Shown here in pieces: positions 41,792-52,006 of a stretch of DNA of 64,000 nt (position 1 is its first letter; each line of letters begins with the position of its first letter). A program made the translations under genes and the position numbers. This stretch comes from Entamoeba histolytica HM-1:IMSS. Its lineage: Eukaryota > Evosea > Mastigamoebida > Endamoebidae. The stretch spans positions 124,110 to 188,109 of the forward strand of contig NW_001914862.1 in the NCBI RefSeq assembly GCF_000208925.1, read 5' to 3'. The notes under the pieces were generated by a model. That model ran no database searches and was not told where the DNA came from. It saw only the letters and a program-made list of their open reading frames with translations.

Positions 41792-42775
41792 TTAATAAGG
41801 AGAGATTACTTTGAATGAAATCGTAAGGTCAGAATCAATACACACAGTCGCCCCTTTGTTATCAAAGATACCAGCATATTGGCAAGCAGAGAATACTGTG
41901 ACACACCTTCCTTCAACAATAAATCCTTCTTTAACCACTTCATGACCACGAATTATATATTCTAAATTATTATCATCAAGAAATTGATTGAGTTCTTTTA
42001 CTCCAAAAACAAAACTAACTTCTCTTCGTTCATTATGTGCAAACCCAACCTGTTCTACATCAAAATCAGACCATAACAGATCTCTAAGAAGTCCTTCTTT
42101 TGGAATATCAACTGGTCTCTCAATTCTTCTCAACTGAGTGACATACTTTAATAATGGAGATATTCCTCCATGAACACAAAAAATTTTGTTGTTGATAATT
42201 GCAGCAAATGGCATTACATTAAAAGTAGATACGAAGGCATTCCAAATATGCAAAGTTCCGTATTTATAAATACATTCATGGTAAAACAAATTTCTTCTAT
42301 TAATTCGTGCACACTCATGATCACCACGACAAATAAAAATAAATCTTGGATATTTTACTTTCAAGGCATATAATAAACAAAGAACTTCTATCCCAAACTT
42401 TCCTCGATCAACATAATCCCCAAGGAATAAATAAGTTATGTCTGGTGGTATTCCATTACTTTGAAAATGACGAATTAGATCAAAATACTGCCCATGAAGA
42501 TCACCTAAAACAACAATCTTATTAGTAATAACAAGATTTAATAAAACAGGTTCACTCATCATTTCGTTTCTTACTTTTTGACAAAGGTAACTACAACAAC
42601 TGTTATTCCTTAAAATTAATTGAAATGCTTGAATTAGAAAAACTTCAAACTATATAATATCTACAGTAATAATTCTGGTTAATTCTTTACTTGTTCTTGC
42701 TTTAAATAATTCAATGATTAACAAATCAATATTAGGTACATTAGAAGTTATAGGTACAAGCATTGCTCTTGACAT
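41792..42775 (-). CDS. PP1-like Ser/Thr phosphatase with altered metal motif, two exons
   Basis: Exon 1 is 42775-42651 and exon 2 is 42590-41792. The 60-nt intron (42650-42591) starts GTTTGA and ends TAG; splicing gives 307 residues, the normal size for PP1/PP2A. Exon 1 supplies the PP1-like N-terminus (PNIDLLIIELFKARTSKE), and the junction leads into YLCQKVRNEMMSEPVLL. Metal-site motifs are GDLHGQ (71-76), GDYVDRG (about 99-105), HGG (His182) and IRGHE (His258). The GNHE motif reads RGDHE, with Asp132 replacing the metal-ligand Asn. YCGEFD is replaced by YAGIFD. It probably still binds metals but may have changed activity. Confidence 0.85.
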
Positions 42776-42882
42776 CAAGAATGAACAATTTTTAGACCTA
42801 TTTTTGTTGTTTGAAGTATTACAAAAAAAAATTGAAAATAAAATACTGATAAACCTAACAATAACTGAAAATAGAATTCCAT

Positions 42883-45762
42883 TCATTTTGTTTCTATGGA
42901 TTTGATAAGCAAATTCAACTTTCTTTTCATAATAGTAATTTCATCTTTATACTTAGCCATCTTATCGTCAGCCTCAGCTTTAATTCTTTCTAGTCGTGCA
43001 CCAGCACCTGCTTTTCTTAATTTTTCGTTTTCAGCAGTCAAAATCTTTAATCTACTTTGTAATCCTTTAAGCCGTTCTTCTATTTCTGACTTGAAATCAT
43101 CAAGTTCTACTTGACTTACTCCTCCACTTTGTGATGCCTTCATCATCTTTATAACTTCAGCACCTTCTAAACGTGCTTTTTTTTCTGCTGCAACTTGTTG
43201 TTCTAATTCAGTAACACGAACCTTTAATGTAGTAATAACTTCATCTTCTTCTAGTGTAGGAGGGATTTTGTCCATATCTTCTTTTGAAGTTTCTTCTTTC
43301 TTTCTTGTTAATTCATTAATTTGGTTTTGTTGTTGTTGGATAGTTTGTTGAAGAGAAGCTACTAAGACAAGGTCTTTATCATGTTGTTCCCTAATTTGTT
43401 GAACTTCAGCCTTCTCTTCATCTAATGTTTGTTGTAAGAAGTCACGTTCTCTTCTCATCTTGTCTAACTCTAATTTCAACTCTTCTATTTCTTCAAACGC
43501 CTTTTCTTTTTCTTCATCAACATAGTCCTCTTCGTATGTTTCATTTGTTGTTTGTGTGTTGTTATTATTTTCTTGTTTAGTTGAATAAAATTCTGAGCTT
43601 GTATTTCCATTTTTATAGTCATCTTGTGCTTGTACTTCTTGTTTATATTCATTTTGTATTTCTTCTGATGGATTTTGAGTAATAGGAATAGTTGGTTGCA
43701 CAACCTCTTGAATATTCTCAATAACATTTTGTTGACTCTCTTCTTGATCAACTTCTTCAACGAGAGGAGTTTCTTCTTCTTGTTTTGGTTGTTCTTCTTG
43801 TTGTGGTTGTTCTTCTTGTTGTGGTTGTTCTTCTTGTTTTGGTTGTTCTTCTTGTTGTGGTTGTTCTTCTTGTTGTGGTTGTTCTTCTTGTTGTGGTTGT
43901 TCTTCTTGTTGTGGTTGTTCTTCTTGTTGTGGTTGTTCTTCTTGTTGTGGTTGTTCTTCTTGTTGTGGTTGTTCTTCTTGTTGTGGTTGTTCTTCTTGTT
44001 GTGGTTGTTCTTCTTGTTGTGGTTGTTCTTCTTGTTGTGGTTGTTCTTCTTGTTGTGGTTGTTCTTCTTGTTGTGGTTGTTCTTCTTGTTGTGGTTGTTC
44101 TTCTTGTTGTGGTTGTTCTTCTTGTTGTGGTTGTTCTTCTTGTTGTGGTTGTTCTTCTTGTTTTGATTCTTGTACTTCTTCTTGTTGTGGTTGTTCTTCT
44201 TGTTTTGATTGTTCTACTTCTTGTTTAATTATTTCATTTGATTGGTGATTAGACTCAATAACAGGTTGGACTTCTTTAACTTGACTTTCTATTTTATTTT
44301 CATTATGCTCTTCTTGTGTTTGTGGATTTTCTTCGGTGTGTTCTTGTTGAACAATCATAGGCTTTATTGATTTCTTGAAGAAACTTCTCTTTGGATTCAT
44401 AGACTCTCTCATAATATTTTGTTTCTTTTCTTCATAAACATGTTTAGTATTATCAACTTCTGGCTTTGCTTTTCTTCTTCTTTGTGTGAAGAATCCTTTT
44501 CTACTAACTTTATTTTCTTTTTTAAAGAAATTAGGTTGATCAACTGGTAATTGAGCATCTCCAGTCTTACGTGCAGCAGTTTGATTTTTGAAATGAGTAA
44601 TACCCTCAGTATACTCCTTTCTATATGGCTTCACAAATTTTTGTATCTTTACAAAGCTTCTTGGTACAAATCCTTCAACACCACTTCTCTTACCAATTAT
44701 CCAATTTTCATCAACTATTTTCATTACAATCCAAGCTTGATTTGCAATAATAGTCATTTCATTCTGATTACGGGCTTGGAATGTTTTCTCTACAATAACA
44801 TAATCTTGGCCATCTTTAATAGTCATTAAATTACTTGTAGGAACTAATCCACTTTGTTCTCCTTTAAAACACTTAGACATACCATTGGCTTCATTAGATA
44901 ACACTATCAATAATTCACTTTGTCTAACAGCAAGAAGACCCATAGAACCTCCACAAAAATCATCCAATGTAATAGCAGTTTCTTGTTTAATTTTTTTATC
45001 AGACTCACTTAATAAGCAAATAAAACTTGATGGAAATATAAATTGTTCTTGATCAACAACTACTACAGCCCAACTTCCAATTATTTTTTCTACATAAAAA
45101 ATATCACCAACTTCTGCTGATAATTGACTTTCTCCTTTTGACACATAGTCAAATAACACAACAGCCTCTTGTTTTGCTTCTTTATTTATTGGTCCAGACA
45201 CTTCTACATATTCTCCTGGGAAATATCCCATTGAACAACCACTTCTACCATACCACCATCCTCCTTCACAACTCATTACCTCAATTTCATCTCCAGCAAT
45301 TAAATTAATTTCTTTGTCTGAATGTGGTTGATATAATTGTTTTACTGTTGCACGACAAGGAAGTATTTTTGGTTTTTCGGGAATAGTATGAGAAGCTTCT
45401 CTATCTTCTTCTTTATATAATGAAGTAAAATTTTGTGGAATATATCCTGTTTCAAATCCTCTTTGACAATATAACCATCCAATACGTACATTCTTTTCTA
45501 TTACTTTTAAAACTTCTCCTGCTTTAGTTTTCATACAAGTAGAGTCTCCTGTTGAAAAGTCATAATTCATGACGACTGTCTCAATAACTGGAATACTTAC
45601 AGTTGAGATATGAAATAACCCTGTTTGATTGTTTAATGTTCCTTTCCATAATCCATTTGACATTCTATCGACTACTTTAATATTATCTCCTTCCATGAAA
45701 GATAATTTTAAAGAAGAATGAGAAGCGACATTACATTTAGCCTTAACAATCATTTGACTCAT
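42883..45762 (-). CDS. Six-SH3 scaffold protein with Gln/Glu/Pro repeat and coiled coil
   Basis: 959 residues. About six SH3-like modules occupy residues 1-385; good examples contain GDEIEVMSCEGGWWYGRSG then MGYFPGEYVEV, and GEVLKVIEKNVRIGWLYCQRG then GYIPQNFTSLY. A basic linker follows (about 385-480), then a 6-residue EEQPQQ tandem repeat (about 530-670, encoded by an 18-bp DNA array), an acidic Asn/Gln region, and a coiled coil from about 745 to the C-terminus (EEIEELKLELDKMRRERDFL onwards). SH3 modules bind Pro-rich partners and the coiled coil oligomerises; overall layout recalls CD2AP/CIN85 scaffolds linking endocytosis and actin. No enzyme domain seen. Confidence 0.85.
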   Translation of the reverse strand: MSQMIVKAKCNVASHSSLKLSFMEGDNIKVVDRMSNGLWKGTLNNQTGLFHISTVSIPVIETVVMNYDFSTGDSTCMKTKAGEVLKVIEKNVRIGWLYCQRGFETGYIPQNFTSLYKEEDREASHTIPEKPKILPCRATVKQLYQPHSDKEINLIAGDEIEVMSCEGGWWYGRSGCSMGYFPGEYVEVSGPINKEAKQEAVVLFDYVSKGESQLSAEVGDIFYVEKIIGSWAVVVVDQEQFIFPSSFICLLSESDKKIKQETAITLDDFCGGSMGLLAVRQSELLIVLSNEANGMSKCFKGEQSGLVPTSNLMTIKDGQDYVIVEKTFQARNQNEMTIIANQAWIVMKIVDENWIIGKRSGVEGFVPRSFVKIQKFVKPYRKEYTEGITHFKNQTAARKTGDAQLPVDQPNFFKKENKVSRKGFFTQRRRKAKPEVDNTKHVYEEKKQNIMRESMNPKRSFFKKSIKPMIVQQEHTEENPQTQEEHNENKIESQVKEVQPVIESNHQSNEIIKQEVEQSKQEEQPQQEEVQESKQEEQPQQEEQPQQEEQPQQEEQPQQEEQPQQEEQPQQEEQPQQEEQPQQEEQPQQEEQPQQEEQPQQEEQPQQEEQPQQEEQPQQEEQPQQEEQPQQEEQPQQEEQPKQEEQPQQEEQPQQEEQPKQEEETPLVEEVDQEESQQNVIENIQEVVQPTIPITQNPSEEIQNEYKQEVQAQDDYKNGNTSSEFYSTKQENNNNTQTTNETYEEDYVDEEKEKAFEEIEELKLELDKMRRERDFLQQTLDEEKAEVQQIREQHDKDLVLVASLQQTIQQQQNQINELTRKKEETSKEDMDKIPPTLEEDEVITTLKVRVTELEQQVAAEKKARLEGAEVIKMMKASQSGGVSQVELDDFKSEIEERLKGLQSRLKILTAENEKLRKAGAGARLERIKAEADDKMAKYKDEITIMKRKLNLLIKSIETK
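43774..44169. repeat. 18-bp tandem array, about 22 units, coding
   Basis: Unit ttcttcttgttgtggttg on the plus strand. Positions 43774 and 44152 are in register, 21 periods apart, and units are near-identical, differing mainly by tgt/ttt changes (Gln/Lys in the protein). Further degenerate copies lie to about 44215. On the coding strand it encodes EEQPQQ. The unit contains no stop in other frames, which produces long spurious open frames on the plus strand. Confidence 0.95.
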
Positions 45763-46791
45763 TTCTTATATTCAGATAAATCACTATCTAAAAAAGTTCT
45801 CATATTCAAAACTTTTATTTCTTTTCTTTTATAACTTCATTTCTTTCTTTTTCTTCCCAATTAATCATTTTCTTTTAACTTCTTTTTTACCATCTTATAA
45901 TTATTGTCCCTTCATCTATTTTTATTTCTATAGTTTTTAATATTATGTTTTTATTACATTTTAAGTCATGTCTTTCAAATCATCCTTAAAAATTATATAA
46001 ATAACATACTGGTTAATTAAAAAATTTAATATTTAATTGACTTAAAATACACTTCTTGTTTTTCTTGTAGACTCCACTTCCCTCTCTTATAATTATATTA
46101 CTTTTATTATTTTTGTACAAGACAAATCTTATGAAATATGTTAAAAACAAAAAAAAAATCAAATGAAACAATTAAAAACTGTAAATGTTTATATAATGTC
46201 AATATTTTTGAAAGTGACAATTATTTGCTTATAATACAAAATCATTTCATTTATTTCATAATAAATATTTTAATAGTTTATTTCTTATTCCTTTCTTTTT
46301 GAAAAATCATAGAATTTAACTTTTTTTTTGTTATTTTTGTGTTATTAAATGAAAAAGAAAAAAAAGAAAACAAAATTTTTTATCAAAATTCTTGAATTAA
46401 TATAAATTAGTAGTTATTTACATAATTTACTTGTACTATATGAATTTTTAATATTTTTTAATATACAGAATTTATAATTTGTATTAACAATGGAGCAAAA
46501 ATATCATTTCATAATCTTAAACATTTATCTTCCTGTTTCTAACCAATTTTCTTCCACTCATAAATTCTAAGAAAAATTAATATGTAAAAGTAAAGAAAGA
46601 AGTTTTTTATTAGTTTTATAATTTAATCTAAATAACAATTTTGTTTTATTATTGTGTATAGTTGTGTTTTAAGAATAAATTAGTAAATTCAATAAAAAAT
46701 TGTAATTTAGTTAATAATAACAAATAAAATGATATTGTTATTAATAAGTCTTATGAAAAAAACAAATTACAAAAATCTTTTTTTAAATTTT
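45763..46791. other. 1.0-kb AT-rich intergenic region
   Basis: Between two leftward genes, so it contains the promoter of the SH3 scaffold gene and the 3' end of the Rab gene. Homopolymer A and T tracts abound. Nothing else recognised. Confidence 0.5.
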
Positions 46792-47412
46792 TCAACAACA
46801 TGATTGTTTCTTTTGAGTTGGTTGAAGAGAAGCATCATCCAAAAGTTTTGGTACAGAAATGAGTCGTTCCATAATATTTTTGTTTTTTGAAATAGAGTCA
46901 ACTAAAACATTGAATATACTTTCAACATTTTCACCAGTTTTGGCTGAACATCTCATTGACCTTAACCCTCCACTTAAACGACAAAACTTTTCTGCAATTT
47001 CAGATGTAACAACAGCATCTTCTGAATCAATTTTATTTCCAACCACTAATATTTCTGGTTTTATACTACAGTCATTTAATTCATTTATCCAATATGTAAT
47101 TTTTTCGAAAGAAGTTATATCAGTAACATCATATACAATTAAACAGCCATGGGTACCACGATAATAAGACGAAGTAATATTTCTAAATCTTTCTTGTCCA
47201 GCAGTATCCCATAATTGTAATTTAACTGTTTTACCTTGGTAATTTATTATTCGTGACTTAAAATCAACACCGATTGTTGAAATTAATTCATCATGAAATT
47301 CATTTTCACAATACCGTTCCAATATAGCTGTTTTACCAACAGCTGATTCTCCAATAATAAGAATCTTAAATGTCATATCTACTTGTTGTTGTAAATGTGG
47401 TTCAATGTTCAT
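46792..47412 (-). CDS. Rab-family small GTPase
   Basis: 206 residues. It has P-loop GESAVGKT (21-28), effector region STIGVDFKSR, LWDTAGQERFRNITSSYYRG with the catalytic Gln retained, GNKID for guanine binding and CSAKTGENV. The C-terminus ends KKQSCC, a double-Cys geranylgeranylation site typical of Rab proteins. It should cycle between GDP and GTP on a vesicular compartment. The switch and IGVDFK signature place it near the Rab1/8/10-like group, but Entamoeba has an expanded Rab family with many lineage-specific members, so no subtype is given. Divergent from the TM/hydrolase gene across about 185 bp. Confidence 0.93.
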   Translation of the reverse strand: MNIEPHLQQQVDMTFKILIIGESAVGKTAILERYCENEFHDELISTIGVDFKSRIINYQGKTVKLQLWDTAGQERFRNITSSYYRGTHGCLIVYDVTDITSFEKITYWINELNDCSIKPEILVVGNKIDSEDAVVTSEIAEKFCRLSGGLRSMRCSAKTGENVESIFNVLVDSISKNKNIMERLISVPKLLDDASLQPTQKKQSCC

Positions 47413-47597
47413 ATTAATTCGATTTTTTGGATGTTGTTTTTTAAGTTCATTTTAAGATACCTATGATAGTCCAAGTGAAAAGTTTTTGTTTTTGCTTTAC
47501 TTAACTTTTTTTATTTTTTTATTTTTTCGTTTATAAATAACATTCAATTTTATATTAAGCTATTTTTTTAGTTTTTTATACCTTTATCATCTATAAA

Positions 47598-49880
47598 ATG
47601 TTTATGTCTGAAATGGATGATACATATCAGGGAAAGTCTCTTCCTACTTTTTCACAATCTAAATCTAAAACAATGATTTTTCACAAGAGCCAAGAGACAA
47701 GCACTGTTGTTAATGTTTTTGACAACCCTAAAAGAAAAGTCATAGAAAATCTTGACTCCTCAAATAATATAATAAACGATGTTTCTACTTCCAATCTCTC
47801 CATTGAGTCACCTGATTTGGGATGTTCTCTTGATTTTAATGATATACAAATTCTTGATATTGAAGTTTATGAAGATTATCCAATTTTTGAAGAAGAAAAA
47901 GATTCATTAATAAAATTATATCATTATATGATGAAAAGAAAAGCTCTTAGAAAGAAGAATGTTAATAAAGATCAATCTAAAAGTCAGTTGACTTCAACAA
48001 CATTAAGTTTTATACTCTTTTTAGACTTTCTTCATTTATATATTAATATGGTAAGACTCAATTTATTTTCAGGATTTTATGAATATTATGTATTAGTATT
48101 TCTATTTTCTTTTCTTTTAATGATTTCAATGCATTATTCAAATTCGATTCTGATTTATTTATTTACATTACTTTATATCTTTATTTATTGCTATACTTTA
48201 ATTAGTAATATTCTAATCACAGGGAGTGATGAGTCATCAAATAAAAATCAGTCAAAAAGATGGTATGGATTTATTGTTCCATTAATATTTGTTCTGTTCT
48301 TAGGAGTTATTTTTTATATGTGGATATATCCTTTACTTTATAAACTAGTTTCTTCATTACTCAAATCACGATTTTCTATTAGGAAAATTGTAAGTAAAAA
48401 AACTCAAAAAACTAAATATGAGTTTGATCATGGAAAATATTTGTTTATGATTAATGAGTTTGATCAAAACAATTTAAATAGAACAAGTGGATTTGGAACA
48501 TGGATAGATAACTCTTTTCATGGAGAAAGATTAGAAGGATATTTTGACAATGCTATTCCTGTTGGTCCATTTCATTCAGTTGAAAGTAAAACACCAAATA
48601 TATTTAAGTCAATTAGAATAATATTTGCATCAAATTCTGGTGGTAAATTATTTATTGAAAAGACTAAATTAGGATATGGAGTTGCTTCAGTAGAGTGTTG
48701 TGTTAGTGGAACTTTTTATAAACATTATCCATTAGTTCATTATATCGCTGAAAAAAAAGAATGTAATTGTAGAAAACGAGAATGTTTTTGTATAAGTAAT
48801 ATTCTTAAAAATCATTTATATTTTCATTTAGAAGAAAATAAACCTGTTTCAAATATTAGTGTTATGGTAGATCAAAAAGAGAATTGCTTGTTTATTCCTG
48901 GTTATTATTCAAAACATGCTAAAAAAAGAAAAGAAGTAACAATAACAGTAAAAGATTTCAATAATGAAAAAACGTTAGAAGTAGATTCTCATTGGATCAA
49001 ACGATGTGGCTCAGTTGCTGAAGGAAATATAGAAGTGCTTTTATTTATTCATGGACTTGACCACACTTTATATGATGCTCTTCGAAGAATGGGTCAAATG
49101 CTTGCACTAGGAAATTTCCCACAACATATCCTTCCTTTAGTATTTAATTGGCCATCGTCTCAAAATGCTGCTTGTTATTACTGTGCAGCAAATAATGCAT
49201 GTGACAGAAATCAACACAGAGACTTTTTTAATTTTTTAAAGTCTTTACAAAATGCAGGTGTTAAAAGAATTCATATAATGTGTCATTCTCTTGGTTCTAA
49301 ATTCTTTATGCAAAGCTACTTATTGGTTCAGTCATTATTTAAAAAAGTTTCTAAGAGTTCTACAAGATATTCTACGTATGGGACTTCTTCTGATATTAGT
49401 GAGGGAGAATTAAATGAAGATATTGAACAGGGAAATATTAAAATGGAATTTGCTAATCTGATTTTACTTAATTCTGATTATGAAGTTGAAACATTCGTTG
49501 AAGATTATAATGAACTAAAGGAACGTTGTGAACATATTACAATTTATGCTGATCAAAGAGATTCTGCATTACATGTAAGTAATTTTCTTACAAAAAAAGA
49601 ACGATTAGGAGCCCGAACTACACCACTAGAATATAATGGGGAAGTTTTAGATAAAATTGATGTTATTGATACATCAGAATTAGATAGAAATATTAACGAA
49701 GCACGACATGGATTTTTTAATATTAATAAAATGATGATTGACGATCTTTTTGATATAATTGTTAATTCTAAACCAGCCTCTTCTCGAGTAACTCGTTTAG
49801 TAAATATCAACGGAACTTATAGGTTTTCACTTCTTCCTTCTTTTTCTCAAATGAGGTTTTCACAAGTAGAACAAAAGTGA
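47598..49880 (+). CDS. Membrane protein with C-terminal alpha/beta hydrolase (DUF900-like)
   Basis: 760 residues. The N-terminal ~130 residues are Ser-rich and acidic; about five hydrophobic spans follow between 133 and 250 (for example SFLLMISMHYSNSILIYLF and GFIVPLIFVLFLGVIFYMW). A beta-rich region (about 270-470) includes a Cys cluster (CNCRKRECFC). The C-terminal hydrolase begins VLLFIHGLDHTLYDALRR (about 480), continues with LPLVFNWPSS, and has the nucleophile elbow CHSLGS with Ser564. This resembles the DUF900 family of serine hydrolases, whose substrates are unknown. A candidate catalytic His is in EARHGFFN near residue 705. Lipid or ester substrate at a membrane is inferred. Confidence 0.72.
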   Translation: MFMSEMDDTYQGKSLPTFSQSKSKTMIFHKSQETSTVVNVFDNPKRKVIENLDSSNNIINDVSTSNLSIESPDLGCSLDFNDIQILDIEVYEDYPIFEEEKDSLIKLYHYMMKRKALRKKNVNKDQSKSQLTSTTLSFILFLDFLHLYINMVRLNLFSGFYEYYVLVFLFSFLLMISMHYSNSILIYLFTLLYIFIYCYTLISNILITGSDESSNKNQSKRWYGFIVPLIFVLFLGVIFYMWIYPLLYKLVSSLLKSRFSIRKIVSKKTQKTKYEFDHGKYLFMINEFDQNNLNRTSGFGTWIDNSFHGERLEGYFDNAIPVGPFHSVESKTPNIFKSIRIIFASNSGGKLFIEKTKLGYGVASVECCVSGTFYKHYPLVHYIAEKKECNCRKRECFCISNILKNHLYFHLEENKPVSNISVMVDQKENCLFIPGYYSKHAKKRKEVTITVKDFNNEKTLEVDSHWIKRCGSVAEGNIEVLLFIHGLDHTLYDALRRMGQMLALGNFPQHILPLVFNWPSSQNAACYYCAANNACDRNQHRDFFNFLKSLQNAGVKRIHIMCHSLGSKFFMQSYLLVQSLFKKVSKSSTRYSTYGTSSDISEGELNEDIEQGNIKMEFANLILLNSDYEVETFVEDYNELKERCEHITIYADQRDSALHVSNFLTKKERLGARTTPLEYNGEVLDKIDVIDTSELDRNINEARHGFFNINKMMIDDLFDIIVNSKPASSRVTRLVNINGTYRFSLLPSFSQMRFSQVEQK

Positions 49881-50012
49881 CACAATTTGTTATTTAGTTT
49901 TTAATTCAAATTAACAAAACATTTTAATTTTTAAACTTCTTCAAAAAAAAAATACATTGAAATTTTTTTATTGTTTTAAACTAAAAAAGTTATTTTGAAA
50001 AGACTTTAGGAA

Positions 50013-51131
50013 ATGTTTATCACCAAAGAAAGTCTGAATAATTTAAAATATTATAAGTACAGTGGGGTTGACCACTCATTATGTGCTAATTATATTCTCT
50101 CTCCTTATTTTTGGGAACCTCTTCTTGCTCATTGTATTCCGAGAAGTATTGCTCCAAATATGATAACATTAATAGGTGGACTTTTTATGGTATTGGCATA
50201 TATTCTCTTTGTCACTGAATCACCAACAGGAAGTGAAACTGTATCTACATTTACTTTAGTGATGAGTGGAATTCTTATTTTCTTATACCAAACTGCAGAT
50301 AATCTTGATGGTAAACAAGCAAGAAGAACAAGCAATTCATCTCCTCTTGGAGAATTGTTTGACCATGGAGTAGACACATTTATGATGGGAATCTTTTCAA
50401 TGATAATAGTTATAGTTTTCAAATTTGATTTGACAACACAATTATTTATTTTTGTATTTTTATTAACTGTATTTTATATGTCTCATTGGGAAGAATATCA
50501 TACAAACACTCTGGTTCTTGGATATATATTTAATCCAACTGAATTACAATTATTATGTGTAGTTGGTTTATTTATTATTGCCATTAATCCAAATATTATT
50601 TATTTAGAAATATTTGGAATAACAATTCAATATTGGGCAAAATATTGTATTATTGGATTTGCTTCATTAGCAGATATTTATTATGTTTATTCTGCTTTTA
50701 GTCACATTAACAAAACTCATTGTTGTACAAAAATAGAAGCATTAAAACATGGATTTCCATATTTATGTTTTAGTTTATTGTCATTTATAAATATTTTGTT
50801 ATTACCAAATACCTTTATTATCTCTCATTATCATTTGTTTATTGGAACATTAATTCTTATTAATGCTTATTTAACTCAAAGGTTAATTGTTCATCGAATT
50901 TGTAAAGAACCTGTAACATATTATCATACCCTTCTTATACTTTATGCACTTTATACTTTAAATGGTCTTTTTTATTCTTTACAAATACCAGCCTTTAACT
51001 TTTATTTCTCTTTACAACTTTTATTTGGCTTTGCGTTAATATTTGAAATTGCTTTTATATATACCATTATTACTTCTTTTTCAAAACACCTTCACATTAA
51101 TGTATTATTTATTACACCAAAACATGATTAA
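50013..51131 (+). CDS. CDP-alcohol phosphotransferase (choline/ethanolamine type)
   Basis: 372 residues. The signature D-G-x2-A-R-x8-G-x3-D-x3-D is perfect: Asp99, Gly100, Ala103, Arg104, Gly113, Asp117 and Asp121 in DNLDGKQARRTSNSSPLGEL followed by FDHGVD. N-terminal YKYSGVDHSL and APNMITLIG are typical of eukaryotic EPT1/CPT1. Eight to ten hydrophobic spans cover the rest. The enzyme joins diacylglycerol with CDP-ethanolamine or CDP-choline in the ER to make phosphatidylethanolamine or phosphatidylcholine. Head-group preference cannot be told. The diacylglycerol kinase at 59078-60751 would compete for the same lipid. Confidence 0.94.
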   Translation: MFITKESLNNLKYYKYSGVDHSLCANYILSPYFWEPLLAHCIPRSIAPNMITLIGGLFMVLAYILFVTESPTGSETVSTFTLVMSGILIFLYQTADNLDGKQARRTSNSSPLGELFDHGVDTFMMGIFSMIIVIVFKFDLTTQLFIFVFLLTVFYMSHWEEYHTNTLVLGYIFNPTELQLLCVVGLFIIAINPNIIYLEIFGITIQYWAKYCIIGFASLADIYYVYSAFSHINKTHCCTKIEALKHGFPYLCFSLLSFINILLLPNTFIISHYHLFIGTLILINAYLTQRLIVHRICKEPVTYYHTLLILYALYTLNGLFYSLQIPAFNFYFSLQLLFGFALIFEIAFIYTIITSFSKHLHINVLFITPKHD

Positions 51132-51292
51132 AAAAAAAGAGTTAATAAGGAATTAATATTATGAAGTAAATAAGAGAGAAGTATAACACAAAGAATTTAA
51201 TTTACAAGTTATTTTAAATCGTTTTCCTTTTGTTTTAAATATAAATAAAAAAGAAAAATTTAAATATTTTTTTAATAATACATTAATAATTT

Positions 51293-52006
51293 TTAATAAA
51301 GTACCACATAATTACTTCCAAACCCAACTCTTTTAAATGCTGACATTGTTCTTTCCATAAACTCTCCTCTTGATGTGGAACGAGAAACAATTTCATCTGT
51401 TGTAACAGAATTTTCATTTTCATCAATTTTTTTCATATCACTATAACTAATATCAACACATTCTTTACCATTTGCTTCAACACATAATTCTTTTAGAACA
51501 TCATTAACTTTAGAACCAATTCGAAAGATATCTTCTTTATTATAAAGTGTTTTTCCACTTTTAGAAATTTCACAAAACTTTTGCATTTTAACAGTATAAA
51601 TAGAACTTCTTGTTCCACGAATTGTGAAATTATATCCACATCTTTGTGCAAATTCAATAAGTAAATTAACACATAAAGAAGATTTGCTTTTATCAAAATG
51701 TCTTTTTAATTGTTTTTGTTGACAAACTCTAATTGCAGGATTTGTCATATTTTGACAACGCCTTCCAATCTCTTCACAAAATTTAAATTCATTAATACCT
51801 TTTTTAATACTTGAAATAACAAAGAAATGTTTAGATAAATGAGCAAATTTATCTGGTCTATCAATAGTAACAATATATCCATTTTCAATTAATAGATACA
51901 TTAAAATAGATTGTTGAATAGCTTCCCAACTTTTACTTTCTTGTTTTAATTCTCTTTGAGACAATGAATTGGTTTTAGACCTTGGCTTTCTCCCAAAGTC
52001 TTCCAT
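51293..52006 (-). CDS. Unknown protein, 237 residues
   Basis: No family recognised. Basic N-terminus (MEDFGRKPRSKTNSLSQREL), a helical segment WEAIQQSILMYLLIENGYIV, then a Lys/Cys-rich middle with RRCQNMTNPAIRVCQQKQLK and a second similar unit SLCVNLLIEFAQRCGYNFTI; the two units (about 28-60 and 108-140) could be a duplicated helix-plus-beta DNA-binding-like fold. C-terminal Ser/Thr-rich tail (SRSTSRGEFMER). A nuclear role is a guess only. Convergent with the phosphotransferase gene, about 160 bp apart. Confidence 0.55.
   Translation of the reverse strand: MEDFGRKPRSKTNSLSQRELKQESKSWEAIQQSILMYLLIENGYIVTIDRPDKFAHLSKHFFVISSIKKGINEFKFCEEIGRRCQNMTNPAIRVCQQKQLKRHFDKSKSSLCVNLLIEFAQRCGYNFTIRGTRSSIYTVKMQKFCEISKSGKTLYNKEDIFRIGSKVNDVLKELCVEANGKECVDISYSDMKKIDENENSVTTDEIVSRSTSRGEFMERTMSAFKRVGFGSNYVVLY

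Noticed and set aside
42714..42905. 63-codon plus-strand frame
   Set aside because: It is antisense to exon 1 of the PP1-like phosphatase, whose spliced product matches PP1 length and N-terminus.
43675..44228. Two plus-strand frames of 163 and 147 codons made of WLFFLL or LLVVVV repeats
   Set aside because: They are antisense readings of the 18-bp array, whose unit has no stop in these frames.
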